Shown piece by piece: positions 1-5,653 of a stretch of 8,197 nt of DNA. The notes under the pieces are model-generated. The model saw only the letters and a list, made by a program, of their open reading frames with translations, was not told the origin of the DNA and searched no databases. Every line of letters starts with the position of its first letter. The first letter of the stretch is position 1. The stretch lies in assembly GCA_028678905.1 (NCBI GenBank), contig JAJRCO010000033.1, positions 1 to 8,197 of the forward strand, read 5' to 3'. The translations under genes and the position numbers were made by a program. This stretch comes from Methanomicrobiales archaeon. GTDB lineage: Archaea; Halobacteriota; Methanomicrobia; Methanomicrobiales; JACTUA01.

Positions 1-590
1 CCACTCCCGGTGGTGGCAAAAGGTTCGATAGCAAACACCAGATCTTCCTTCAGGGCAGCCCCCCCCTGGATCCTCAGGTTGGGAATGGTGGGCGGGGTGT
101 GTATTGCATAACGGCCGAGGCCGTGACCGGTCAAGTTGGCAACCGGTCTGAACCCTCGTCCCTCTATGGTTTCCTGGATCACGGCACCAATCTGGCCCGC
201 CGTAATTCCCGGTCGCACCAGGGCGATCGCCGCATCGAGAGCGGCCCGGGAAGCCTCCACCAGAGGACCATGGTTTCCCAGATCCACCGTTATGGCGATG
301 TCCGCGATATATCCGTCGATGTGTACTCCCAGATCCAGCTTGACTACATCCCCCGTTGAGAACACCCGTTCGTCCTTTACCATGGCGGTATCGTGAGCGG
401 CGTCCTCATTGAATGAGAGATTGAGTGGAAATGCCAGGCCGGCGCCCTCCCCCTCGATCACCTGCTGTTCGATGATCCTCACCACCTCGGCAATGCTTGC
501 GCCTGTCCGGACCTCCCCCGCTCCGAACAGCAACACCCTTTTTGCAATCCTCCCGGCCTCAAGATAGGACTCGAATATTTCTTCTTTCAC
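1..590 (-). CDS. map: Methionine aminopeptidase, type II (partial, C-terminus off the window)
   Basis: Removes the initiator methionine from nascent proteins in the cytoplasm. About 196 residues are visible; archaeal type II enzymes have about 295, so roughly 100 C-terminal residues lie beyond position 1. Visible family landmarks are His66 in AAHDTA, metal ligands Asp86 in VKLDLG and Asp97 in YIADIA, His156 in LTGHGLG, His164 in YAIHTPP, and Glu189 in FAIEPFA. The fifth ligand, a C-terminal Glu, would be outside the window. The start is GTG at 590, chosen because it sits in a GTGA overlap with the stop of the upstream Xaa-Pro peptidase and the protein then opens with the usual archaeal helix (KEEIFESYLEAGRIAKRVL). 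Translational coupling with the upstream gene is likely, and no separate promoter is visible. The family assignment is firm. Confidence 0.93.
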   Translation of the reverse strand, partial: MKEEIFESYLEAGRIAKRVLLFGAGEVRTGASIAEVVRIIEQQVIEGEGAGLAFPLNLSFNEDAAHDTAMVKDERVFSTGDVVKLDLGVHIDGYIADIAITVDLGNHGPLVEASRAALDAAIALVRPGITAGQIGAVIQETIEGRGFRPVANLTGHGLGRYAIHTPPTIPNLRIQGGAALKEDLVFAIEPFATTGS

Positions 591-1717
591 AGTATCAGAA
601 TCTCCTCACACCGGGTGAATCGTTCGAAACCGCCGTCCGTCACTGCTCCCATATCCTCCAGCCTGACCCCCCCATGCTCCGGATAATAGAGCCCTGGTTC
701 CACGGTCACCACATTTCCTGCCTGAAGAGATTCTCCTCCAGCACCCAGTACGGGTATCTCGTGCACCTCCAGACCGACCCCGTGGCCCAGATTGTGCATG
801 AACCCTTGTGAATCAGATTCGTATCCTCTTTCCTTAAAGAAATCCACGACGTCCTGATGGATGTCTGCACCGGAGATCCCGGCCCGGATACGGGACACAG
901 CTCGGGACTGTGCCTCCTGCACCGCCAGGTACATTTCCGTGATTTCCTTCGATGGCTCTCCCTTCACGACGGTACGGGTCATATCTGCAAAATAGCCACT
1001 ATCTTCGGCCTGAGGGAAGATGTCGATGATAATCGGTTCATCGGGATGCAGGGGGCCTTTTCCGGTGAGATGGGGAAGGGCGGTATCGGGGCCACAGGAG
1101 ACAATCGTATCCCGTCCGATGCACCCATGATCGATCAGGTGTTTCTGTAGTGCAGCCTTCACGTCTTCCGAGGTGAGCGGCTTGTCCCGGTAGACCAACA
1201 TTTCGCCCCTGGGGATACTCTTTTTGATCAGCGTGAGGGCCGTCTTCATCGCTTCATCGGTAGCTCGCTGGACCAGGCGTAGATGGTTCAGCTCTTCGGC
1301 AGATTTGACTGCCCGCATACCTTTAACTGCCTCTTTTTCGACGGATACCGGAAAAAAGGTTTCCAACTCCTTACCCAGTAAGAAGGGGAACTGTGGGGGA
1401 ACCAGCACATCACCTCCTGCAAGAGCCGCGATCATGCGGGCGGTCGCTTTTTCGCGGTGCGCCGGATCTTCCTTCAGGAATTCGAAGAATCCCGCCTCGT
1501 TCCGGCTCATCACCTGTACCATAGATTCACGTTTGGCCCGCTCATACTCCATGGTGGAGACGATGATTATTCCCTGTTCTCCCTTTTTTTTCACATACAC
1601 TAGCGGATCTGTCACCTGAAAGTGCGTGAGGTACCGGATATCGGCATCCGCAGAGGAGCCATACGCAACGTACGCCGCCGCACTTCTCCTCTGCATCGCT
1701 TCGTCCAGTGGATTCAT
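587..1717 (-). CDS. pepQ: M24-family Xaa-Pro aminopeptidase/dipeptidase
   Basis: Cytoplasmic metallopeptidase expected to cleave X-Pro bonds at peptide N-termini or in dipeptides. The 376-residue length is normal for an archaeal creatinase/prolidase-fold enzyme. Residues 1-130 form the variable N-terminal domain and about 145-376 the pita-bread catalytic domain. All five M24 metal ligands are present: Asp232 (IDIFP), Asp245 (FADMTRT), His312 (GHGVGLEVHE), Glu340 (TVEPGLY) and Glu354 (VRLEDMG). The catalytic-site histidines His216 (ALPHLTG) and His319 are also there. The ATG start at 1717 has an SD-like AGGTAG 6 nt upstream. The stop overlaps the GTG of methionine aminopeptidase by 4 nt, so the two M24 enzymes form an operon. 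Dipeptidase (PepQ) and aminopeptidase (PepP) activity cannot be told apart from sequence alone, so the symbol is tentative. Confidence 0.9.
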   Translation of the reverse strand: MNPLDEAMQRRSAAAYVAYGSSADADIRYLTHFQVTDPLVYVKKKGEQGIIIVSTMEYERAKRESMVQVMSRNEAGFFEFLKEDPAHREKATARMIAALAGGDVLVPPQFPFLLGKELETFFPVSVEKEAVKGMRAVKSAEELNHLRLVQRATDEAMKTALTLIKKSIPRGEMLVYRDKPLTSEDVKAALQKHLIDHGCIGRDTIVSCGPDTALPHLTGKGPLHPDEPIIIDIFPQAEDSGYFADMTRTVVKGEPSKEITEMYLAVQEAQSRAVSRIRAGISGADIHQDVVDFFKERGYESDSQGFMHNLGHGVGLEVHEIPVLGAGGESLQAGNVVTVEPGLYYPEHGGVRLEDMGAVTDGGFERFTRCEEILIL

Positions 1718-1782
1718 GGCAAACTACCTATTTTGATCTAAAGGAAGAAGTACTTTTATTCACCCGTTCTATAGTACTGAAG
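1718..1782. promoter_or_regulatory. Divergent promoter region between pepQ and the small membrane protein gene
   Basis: A T-rich element, TACTTTTATT at 1751-1760, lies about 27 nt upstream of the plus-strand ATG at 1783, which fits an archaeal TATA box driving a leaderless mRNA. No SD precedes that ATG. Read on the other strand the same bases give AATAAAAGTA, about 27 nt before position 1729. That would leave a 12-nt leader containing AGGTAG (1724-1729) ahead of the pepQ ATG. The plus-strand assignment is reasonable; the shared use on the minus strand is inference from spacing. Confidence 0.45.
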
Positions 1783-2016
1783 ATGGACGATTCGACAAAA
1801 GAGGTTTTCAAGGGCAAATTCATCAGACTGGTCATGCTTCTCAATGCAGCTGTTCTCTTTTTTTTTCTCGCAGCGATCTTCTATTTTCTCCTCCGCGATC
1901 AGATACCTTCAGGGACCGCATTATCCGTGGTTTTCCTCGTTCTTGCCCTTATCCTTGGTTTCTTCGTCGCGCGGAGATACCGCGAGACTAGGGCCTGGCT
2001 GGATGAGCAGACCTAG
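1783..2016 (+). CDS. Small membrane protein with two transmembrane helices, function unknown
   Basis: I do not recognise a characterised family. The 77-residue protein has a charged N-terminal stretch (MDDSTKEVFKGKF), a first hydrophobic helix at about residues 15-36 rich in Phe and Leu, a short loop (LRDQIPSGT), a second helix at about 45-64, and a basic then acidic tail (ARRYRETRAWLDEQT). This predicts a hairpin integral membrane protein with both ends probably cytoplasmic. ATG 1783 is preferred over an in-frame ATG at 1708. The upstream one would overlap pepQ and add a hydrophilic extension, while 1783 lies 27 nt after a TATA-like element. A run of nine T bases at 1858-1866 encodes the Phe cluster. 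The winged-helix gene follows after 21 nt, so the two are probably co-transcribed. Confidence 0.72.
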   Translation: MDDSTKEVFKGKFIRLVMLLNAAVLFFFLAAIFYFLLRDQIPSGTALSVVFLVLALILGFFVARRYRETRAWLDEQT

Positions 2017-2037
2017 ACACATTAATAGGATCATACC

Positions 2038-2355
2038 ATGAACGTTCCTGCGGACATGCTGGACAGGGTGAAAGACGAGGTGGCGCTTCTCGACCGCCAT
2101 CTTGAGGTGCTGAGAACGGTCATGGGGCATCAACCGATCGGTATCATGCGCCTGGCCGAACTGATGGATCTCCCGTACCACCGGATCCGGTATTCCCTCC
2201 GTGTTCTGGAGCAGATGGGCTATATTCGTGCCTCACCGGAAGGTGCAATGGTCATGGAAAAGGCCGATCAGCTGCTTTCCACTCTGGACGGCCGGCTTAT
2301 GGATATTATGGAGCGGATCGAAGAAATACGAAGGAAAAATTCCCACAATGTTTAA
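2038..2355 (+). CDS. Winged helix-turn-helix protein, probable transcriptional regulator
   Basis: A 105-residue cytoplasmic protein predicted to bind DNA. An amphipathic helix at residues 5-30 is followed by a helix-turn-helix at about 36-62 (IMRLAELMDLPYHRIRYSLR, then VLEQMGYI), a short wing around 62-73, and a C-terminal helix at about 74-100 rich in Glu and Arg that could dimerise. This arrangement is typical of small archaeal wHTH regulators, but the target and any ligand are unknown. The ATG at 2038 has AGGA about 7 nt upstream and lies 21 nt after the membrane-protein stop. The pairing suggests a regulator plus membrane-partner unit, though no sensing domain is visible in either. The stop codon is about 36 nt before tRNA-Asn. 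Confidence 0.75.
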   Translation: MNVPADMLDRVKDEVALLDRHLEVLRTVMGHQPIGIMRLAELMDLPYHRIRYSLRVLEQMGYIRASPEGAMVMEKADQLLSTLDGRLMDIMERIEEIRRKNSHNV

Positions 2356-2391
2356 GATTCCCCGGAAAGAAGGTATAAGGGCGCAATGCGT
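2351..2391 (+). promoter_or_regulatory. Probable promoter region of the tRNA pair
   Basis: A TTTAAG element at 2351-2356, overlapping the stop codon of the preceding gene, would place a transcription start near 2380, about 12 nt before the mature tRNA-Asn. A better-looking TATA match, GTATAAGG at 2373-2380, would start transcription inside the tRNA and so cannot be its promoter with normal spacing. Read-through from the upstream gene is the alternative. Confidence 0.3.
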
Positions 2392-2464
2392 GCCGCCATA
2401 ACTCAGTTGGTAGAGTGGCTGGCTGTTAACCAGCATGTCACAGGTTCGAGTCCTGTTGGCGGCG
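2392..2464 (+). tRNA. tRNA-Asn (GTT)
   Basis: A complete 73-nt cloverleaf. Acceptor GCCGCCA (2392-2398) pairs with TGGCGGC (2457-2463), with discriminator G at 2464. The D arm contains AGTTGGTAGA. The anticodon stem GCTGG/CCAGC encloses loop CTGTTAA with anticodon GTT. The T arm is ACAGG-TTCGAGT-CCTGT. CCA is not encoded, as is usual in euryarchaea, and there is no intron. The CTTTTTCTCT tract after it may give partial termination before the next tRNA. Confidence 0.95.
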
Positions 2465-2474
2465 CTTTTTCTCT

Positions 2475-2549
2475 GGGCCCGTAGCTTAGTCCGGTCAGAG
2501 CGCCCGGCTCATAACCGGGCGGTCCTGAGTTCAAATCTCAGCGGGCCCA
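2475..2549 (+). tRNA. tRNA with CAT anticodon, possibly tRNA-Ile2 rather than elongator Met
   Basis: A complete 75-nt cloverleaf. Acceptor GGGCCCG (2475-2481) pairs with CGGGCCC (2542-2548), with discriminator A at 2549. The D arm is GCTTA...TCAGAGC. Anticodon stem GCCCGG/CCGGGC brackets loop CTCATAA with anticodon CAT. The T arm is CTGAG-TTCAAAT-CTCAG. CCA is not encoded and no intron is present. A CAT anticodon may mean initiator Met, elongator Met, or AUA-reading Ile whose C34 is modified to agmatidine by TiaS. The GGGCC acceptor start, TAGCTTAG D-arm and A73 resemble archaeal isoleucine tRNAs, whereas archaeal elongator Met usually begins GCC. The tRNA call is firm; its amino acid is not. 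Confidence 0.93.
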
Positions 2550-2570
2550 TACACACTGAGTCGTGCTGAT

Positions 2571-2580
2571 AATCTTTTTC
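2571..2580 (+). terminator. Possible T-run terminator of the tRNA unit
   Basis: Five consecutive T bases (AATCTTTTTC), 22 nt after the CAT-anticodon tRNA. Archaeal polymerase terminates at such oligo-T tracts without needing a hairpin. The context is suggestive only. Confidence 0.4.
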
Positions 2581-2584
2581 GGAA

Positions 2585-2618
2585 ACGAGGCCTCGTCACT
2601 GAGATCTGGAATATCCAG
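2585..2618. repeat. Two adjacent short inverted repeats
   Basis: ACGAGGCCTCGT at 2585-2596 is a perfect 12-bp palindrome. CTGGA-ATA-TCCAG at 2606-2618 is a 5-bp inverted repeat with a 3-nt centre. They follow the tRNA T-run terminator. They could be protein-binding sites or chance; no downstream gene within 200 nt uses them obviously. Confidence 0.4.
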
Positions 2619-2845
2619 CTGCTGTTGGATTTGATACTAAAATCGGGCTAGAGCATTTCAGGTGGATTCGAATTTTTTGGTGTGAATTCCAGTTCATTCT
2701 TTAATCAATTGTCTTCCTCCATCTGAAAAAAAAGCCTAGATCATCCGGTAATCCTTCCTAATAGTGTCTTGGCCCGTCATCCTATCTTTTATAGAGATCT
2801 AGTTATCACCTTTCTTCGGTCTTCCTCTGTCCATCCGCTGGATTC

Positions 2846-2857
2846 CGAAAATTTTCG
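2846..2857. repeat. 12-bp perfect palindrome upstream of the gene at 2905
   Basis: CGAAAATTTTCG reads identically on both strands. It ends about 14 nt before the TATA-like element at 2871-2880, at roughly -59 to -48 if transcription starts at 2905. That is a plausible place for an activator or repressor site, but AT-rich palindromes of this size also arise by chance. Confidence 0.4.
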
Positions 2858-2867
2858 TAGCTACATC

Positions 2868-2880
2868 AAAAGATATCTAT
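2868..2880 (+). promoter_or_regulatory. TATA-like element of the Zn-finger/methyltransferase-like gene
   Basis: AAAAGATATCTAT centres near 2875, about 28-30 nt before ATG 2905. With usual archaeal spacing this gives a leaderless or nearly leaderless message and supports ATG 2905 over the in-frame GTG at 2896. Confidence 0.4.
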
Positions 2881-2904
2881 GGCTAAAATGCGATAGTGAG
2901 CGTC

Positions 2905-3936
2905 ATGAAGTGTCCGGTCTGTGGCAATGACTGCGTCGAATCTGCCCACGAACTGATCGACAAGATGGTGGAAATATTTGCCCCCTGTTCAGGATGTAAA
3001 AGCCGGACGCTCCCGAAGGATACACCCCTGAAGGAATTTTATTATGGGACCTGCGATTGCGGCAAACGGTTCATCGATGAGGTCTTCGCTCATCTCTATG
3101 TCATTATGGTGGAAGAAGGGGATCTTGCGGATACCGATCCTCTGAAAAAAGTTGGCTACCCACTCATTCATCCCGGATTCGCGCTGGCCTCCGCACCCCA
3201 TCTCCCCTCAAAATCTCTAGTCCTCCTTTCGCCGATTGTATCCCTCCCTACCGCCGAACGTATCATTCGGGAGGTCCCGGAAGTGAAGGGAGTGGTGAAA
3301 TGCGGAAATTTCGTTCCAGGAGCAATTGATGTAGATCTCACGCAGACTCCGCAGACGTACGAGCTTCTCGCAGGTTGCGATGTCAGGGCAGACATCTTCT
3401 ACACCTCGACCCATCCGGTGATCACTTACAAACAACAATCAAAATTGCACATCGAGTTTCCCCGTGGATATGATCCGAAGATCATCTCGGTTGGTGCACA
3501 TATACTGAGAAAGATGCCGAAGGTGTTTGTCGATGCCAACTGCGGTGCCGGAACTCTGGGAATACTGGGGGGAATGCTGGGTGTTCCCCACGTGGTGTTG
3601 AACGACGCCTGGTACGCCGCCGCTTTCTGGAGTGCATTCAATCTTTCGGTAAACAAAGAATACCTGCTGGTGGAGGGCGATGTGCGGTTTTTCGAGAGCT
3701 ATGAACAGCTTGAGAGGCATCCGGTAGCCCGGGACCCGGTGAAGATTGCGGAGATAACGGGTAATCAAATCCTTGAAGTATACCAGGGTGATTTCAGGCG
3801 GCTGCATACGGTCCTTCCCCGTGAAGGTAGCATCCTTGCGGTGCTCGATCTCTTTGAGAAGGGCGATCGGGAATTTGATACCCGCATCCAGGCCGAATGG
3901 AAGGCCCAGGTTGGCGGGGATGTATTTATTCCCTGA
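2905..3936 (+). CDS. Uncharacterised protein: N-terminal Cys-rich zinc-binding-like region plus class I methyltransferase-like domain
   Basis: I do not recognise a named family. The 343-residue soluble protein opens with cysteines in metal-site spacing: C3-x2-C6, C10, C28-x2-C31 and C50-x-C52. The middle section (about 105-180) is a mixed alpha/beta region. Residues 205-252 resemble a SAM-binding Rossmann core: KVFVDANCGAGTLGI (207-220) looks like motif I, followed by HVVLNDAWYAAAFWSAFNLS with an acidic residue after the second strand, as in Trm5/TYW2-like enzymes. No NPPY or DPP-type catalytic motif follows; the nearest strand is ILAVLDLFEKGD (310-321). RNA or protein methylation is therefore a guess. 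ATG 2905 is preferred because the TATA-like element is about 29 nt upstream; GTG 2896 would add three residues. It lies between tRNA genes and SRP RNA, and its last codons carry the likely SRP RNA promoter. Confidence 0.85.
   Translation: MKCPVCGNDCVESAHELIDKMVEIFAPCSGCKSRTLPKDTPLKEFYYGTCDCGKRFIDEVFAHLYVIMVEEGDLADTDPLKKVGYPLIHPGFALASAPHLPSKSLVLLSPIVSLPTAERIIREVPEVKGVVKCGNFVPGAIDVDLTQTPQTYELLAGCDVRADIFYTSTHPVITYKQQSKLHIEFPRGYDPKIISVGAHILRKMPKVFVDANCGAGTLGILGGMLGVPHVVLNDAWYAAAFWSAFNLSVNKEYLLVEGDVRFFESYEQLERHPVARDPVKIAEITGNQILEVYQGDFRRLHTVLPREGSILAVLDLFEKGDREFDTRIQAEWKAQVGGDVFIP
3921..3930 (+). promoter_or_regulatory. Probable TATA box of the SRP RNA gene, inside the preceding CDS
   Basis: TGTATTTATT lies in the last codons of the preceding gene and centres near 3926. 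This is about 26 nt upstream of 3951-3953, where the terminal helix of the SRP RNA begins. A second TATA-like string, AGTATAATG at 3942-3950, is too close and would start transcription inside the RNA. Confidence 0.5.
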
Positions 3937-3950
3937 TGAGACAGTATAAT

Positions 3951-4264
3951 GGTGGGGACTAGCCCGGGTGGTTCGACGTCACCTGTGACCCGAAACCGCC
4001 GGCATGCGGGGGGCGAAGTCCGAGGACGGCTCGTGCGGTCCGTGGGATACGGGAGCATTCCAACGTAGATATCTCGTCCTGTGAGGCCGGTGGACAGGGA
4101 TCAAAGCTCCGTAGGGAGCGGCGACCTGTTGTCGTGGAGACCGGTTCAGGCCCGGAAGGGAGCAGACTTACCGCGAACATTCGGCGCCCACGGGGTAGCG
4201 GGGTGGAGAAGGGGTGTTTCGGTGAACACGAATGCGCTGTTCCAACCGACGACGTGTCCCCATC
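3951..4264 (+). ncRNA. 7S signal recognition particle RNA (SRP RNA)
   Basis: RNA scaffold of the archaeal signal recognition particle, which binds SRP19 and SRP54 and targets nascent membrane and secreted proteins. The helix 8 signature is intact: GTTCAGGC, then CCC-GGAA-GGG (4151-4160) and AGCAG, giving the GGAA tetraloop and asymmetric loop recognised by SRP54. Helix 6 is GCTCC-GTAG-GGAGC (4106-4119) with a GNAR tetraloop for SRP19. The 5' domain (AGCCCGGGTGGTTCGACGTC, then ACCCGAAACCGCC) is typical of archaeal helices 2-4. The ends close as helix 1: 3951-3959 pairs with 4256-4264, including one G-U, which sets the boundaries at about 314 nt, normal for archaea. Ends could be off by a few bases. 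No oligo-T terminator follows before mdh, whose ATG is 12 nt away. Confidence 0.95.
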
Positions 4265-4276
4265 TGTCGATGAAAT

Positions 4277-5224
4277 ATGGTTAAAGTCACTATCCTCGGT
4301 GCCACCGGACGATTGGGAGCATTTGCTGCGCATACCCTTTCCCATATTCCGTATGTGGATGAACTAATGCTCATCGGAAGGGAAGGGAGAGAGGAATATC
4401 TCGATGGTCTCGTACGGGACCTGTCTGAATCCTTTGCAGCCCGGGGTGATGCAACGGACATTGCCTGGAGTACCGATCTGGAAGATGTAGATCGGTCGAT
4501 GGTGATCATCTGTACGGCCGGCATCCCGCGCCAATCTGGACAAGATCGTCTCGATCTGGCCATGCAGAACGCGCGAATCGTGGCCCCTATGGCCGAGCAG
4601 ATCAGTGAGCTAGCGCCAAATACTATCCTGTTTATGGTCACCAATCCAGTCGACGTGATGACCGCGGTTGCCCTTCGCTATTCGCGCCTCAATCCAGAAC
4701 GGGTATTCGGACTGGGTACGCATCTGGATTCCATGCGCCTAAAATCCCTTATCGCGGAAAAGCTTCACGTTCACGTGAGTGAAGTCCACACCCGAATCAT
4801 TGGGGAACACGGAGAGAGTATGGTTCCGTTATGGTCGGCGACCACCATCGGTGGTATACGCATCAGTAACCTTCCCGCATATTCTCGTCTGAACCTGGAT
4901 CGGATGGTAGATACGGTTAAAACCTCCGGAGAGATGATCATCAAGAAGAAAGGGTCCACCGTTTACGGACCCGGGGAAGCGATTGCGACCCTGGTGCGCA
5001 CGGTGCTGGGAAATGAGAACCGCATCCTCACCGTGTCCAGCTACATCCGGAGCGAAGTACACGATATCCGGGATGTCTGCATCGGGGTACCCGCCCGCAT
5101 CAACCGTAGTGGTGTATTTCCTGTTCCCATCCGCCTCGAAGAAGAAGAGGTTCTCGCGTTCCGGGAATCGGCGGAAAAGATCCGGTTATTCACGCAGGAA
5201 GTGCTGGAAAAATTAAAAGTGTAA
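4277..5224 (+). CDS. mdh: Malate dehydrogenase, LDH-like family, archaeal NAD(P)-dependent type
   Basis: Interconverts malate and oxaloacetate in the cytoplasm, feeding the partial reductive TCA pathway that supplies biosynthesis in methanogens. The 315-residue length is normal. The Rossmann motif is GATGRLG (8-14). At the end of strand 2 the sequence LIGRE replaces the acidic residue of NAD-specific enzymes, resembling the Methanocaldococcus enzyme and hinting at NADP use. Substrate residues are Arg85 and Arg91 in GIPRQSGQDR; Arg85 sits where LDHs have Gln, so malate is favoured. Asn123 (VTNP), Asp151/Arg154 (LGTHLDSMR) and catalytic His178 (GEHGE) are present. The ATG follows the SRP RNA by 12 nt with no SD or TATA box at the right distance, so co-transcription with the RNA is likely. 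Its stop is 4 nt from the convergent aEF-1beta stop. Confidence 0.95.
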   Translation: MVKVTILGATGRLGAFAAHTLSHIPYVDELMLIGREGREEYLDGLVRDLSESFAARGDATDIAWSTDLEDVDRSMVIICTAGIPRQSGQDRLDLAMQNARIVAPMAEQISELAPNTILFMVTNPVDVMTAVALRYSRLNPERVFGLGTHLDSMRLKSLIAEKLHVHVSEVHTRIIGEHGESMVPLWSATTIGGIRISNLPAYSRLNLDRMVDTVKTSGEMIIKKKGSTVYGPGEAIATLVRTVLGNENRILTVSSYIRSEVHDIRDVCIGVPARINRSGVFPVPIRLEEEEVLAFRESAEKIRLFTQEVLEKLKV

Positions 5225-5228
5225 CGGT

Positions 5229-5489
5229 CTACAACATCCGGTTGAGATCGATCGTTTCTGCGCTGGCAACCCCGTCAATAGCCGCAAGTGCCAGTTCCAG
5301 GGGTTCAGTTCCCCCTTCATCATCGCCCACGATTGCCGCGACTTTCAGAGCTTTCAATCCAAAGGCGATAGGTTCTTCGGCGATATCCTGAACACTGGGG
5401 ACCCTGGTCCGAATTGCCTTCTTCAGCTCTTCGAGATTCACGTCCACAGATTCCGGCATTACCCGCAGAATGGCGACGACGGCGCCCAT
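5229..5489 (-). CDS. ef1b: Translation elongation factor aEF-1beta
   Basis: Guanine nucleotide exchange factor that recycles GDP-bound aEF-1alpha during elongation. The 86-residue protein is the whole archaeal form, equivalent to the C-terminal exchange domain of eukaryotic EF-1B. It opens MGAVVAILRVMPESVDVNLE and shows the conserved EEPIAFGLKALKV core (38-50), an acidic loop DDEGG, and the ending AIDGVASAETIDL. The ATG at 5489 is 2 nt after the stop of the Zn-ribbon gene, so the two are translationally coupled; an open frame to 5639 is the Zn-ribbon gene read out of frame. It converges on mdh with a 4-nt gap between stops, leaving no room for a separate terminator. Confidence 0.94.
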   Translation of the reverse strand: MGAVVAILRVMPESVDVNLEELKKAIRTRVPSVQDIAEEPIAFGLKALKVAAIVGDDEGGTEPLELALAAIDGVASAETIDLNRML

Positions 5490-5491
5490 GG

Positions 5492-5653
5492 TTATGGCCC
5501 CCGGAATCCGCAGGCCGGGCAGATATAAAGGACACTCTGGTGTCTGCACCGGAAGCAGCGGCATATCCGTGCACCACATTCCGGGCATCCGAATTCTGTG
5601 GCTCCCTGCTCGGCAATCGGGGCACCGCAGGATGTACATTTCCCAATTTCCAT
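5492..5653 (-). CDS. Small Zn-ribbon protein, COG2888 / HVO_2753-like, linked to translation
   Basis: A 53-residue protein with four zinc knuckles: C6-x2-C9, C23-x2-C26, C33-x2-C36 and C45-x2-C48, ending in the typical PACGFRGP. This matches the archaeal two-zinc-finger family described as a predicted RNA-binding protein with a role in translation; the Haloferax member HVO_2753 affects swarming and biofilm formation. Its molecular role is not settled. The ATG at 5653 is chosen because a strong SD, GAGGAG, ends 8 nt upstream; a longer frame from 5698 would read through that SD. It lies 2 nt ahead of aEF-1beta and 45 nt after mfnE on the same strand, supporting one operon. Confidence 0.93.
   Translation of the reverse strand: MEIGKCTSCGAPIAEQGATEFGCPECGARICRCFRCRHQSVLYICPACGFRGP

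Larger units (their letters stand above)
2550..2904. other. AT-rich intergenic region without a recognisable gene
   Basis: About 355 nt separate the tRNA pair from the next coding region. I see no credible reading frame or structured RNA family here. It holds the tRNA T-run terminator, two short inverted repeats near its left end, A- and T-runs (AATTTTTT around 2668, eight A around 2727), a strong-looking TATA match CTTTTATAGA at 2786-2795 with no obvious gene about 27 nt downstream, a 12-bp palindrome at 2846-2857, and the probable promoter of the gene at 2905. An unannotated small RNA starting near 2818 is possible but unsupported. Confidence 0.6.

Noticed and set aside
2555..2605. Possible C/D box small RNA (TGCTGATAA and CACTGAG elements)
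   Set aside because: The box C consensus RTGATGA is not met and no D'/C' pair is visible.
2896..2904. GTG start at 2896 for the Zn-finger/methyltransferase-like gene
   Set aside because: It has no SD and lies too close to the TATA-like element. ATG 2905 puts the first CxxC directly after the start, as usual for such domains.
3942..3950. AGTATAATG as the SRP RNA TATA box
   Set aside because: It is adjacent to the 5' end of the RNA and would start transcription about 20 nt inside it.
3959..4644. Open frames on both strands across 3959-4367 and 4168-4644
   Set aside because: They cover the SRP RNA and the start of mdh and have no protein-like features; the RNA structure and mdh explain the sequence.
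5490..5639. Longer aEF-1beta starting near 5639
   Set aside because: That stretch is the Zn-ribbon gene in another frame. The 86-residue form from 5489 matches the archaeal family length.
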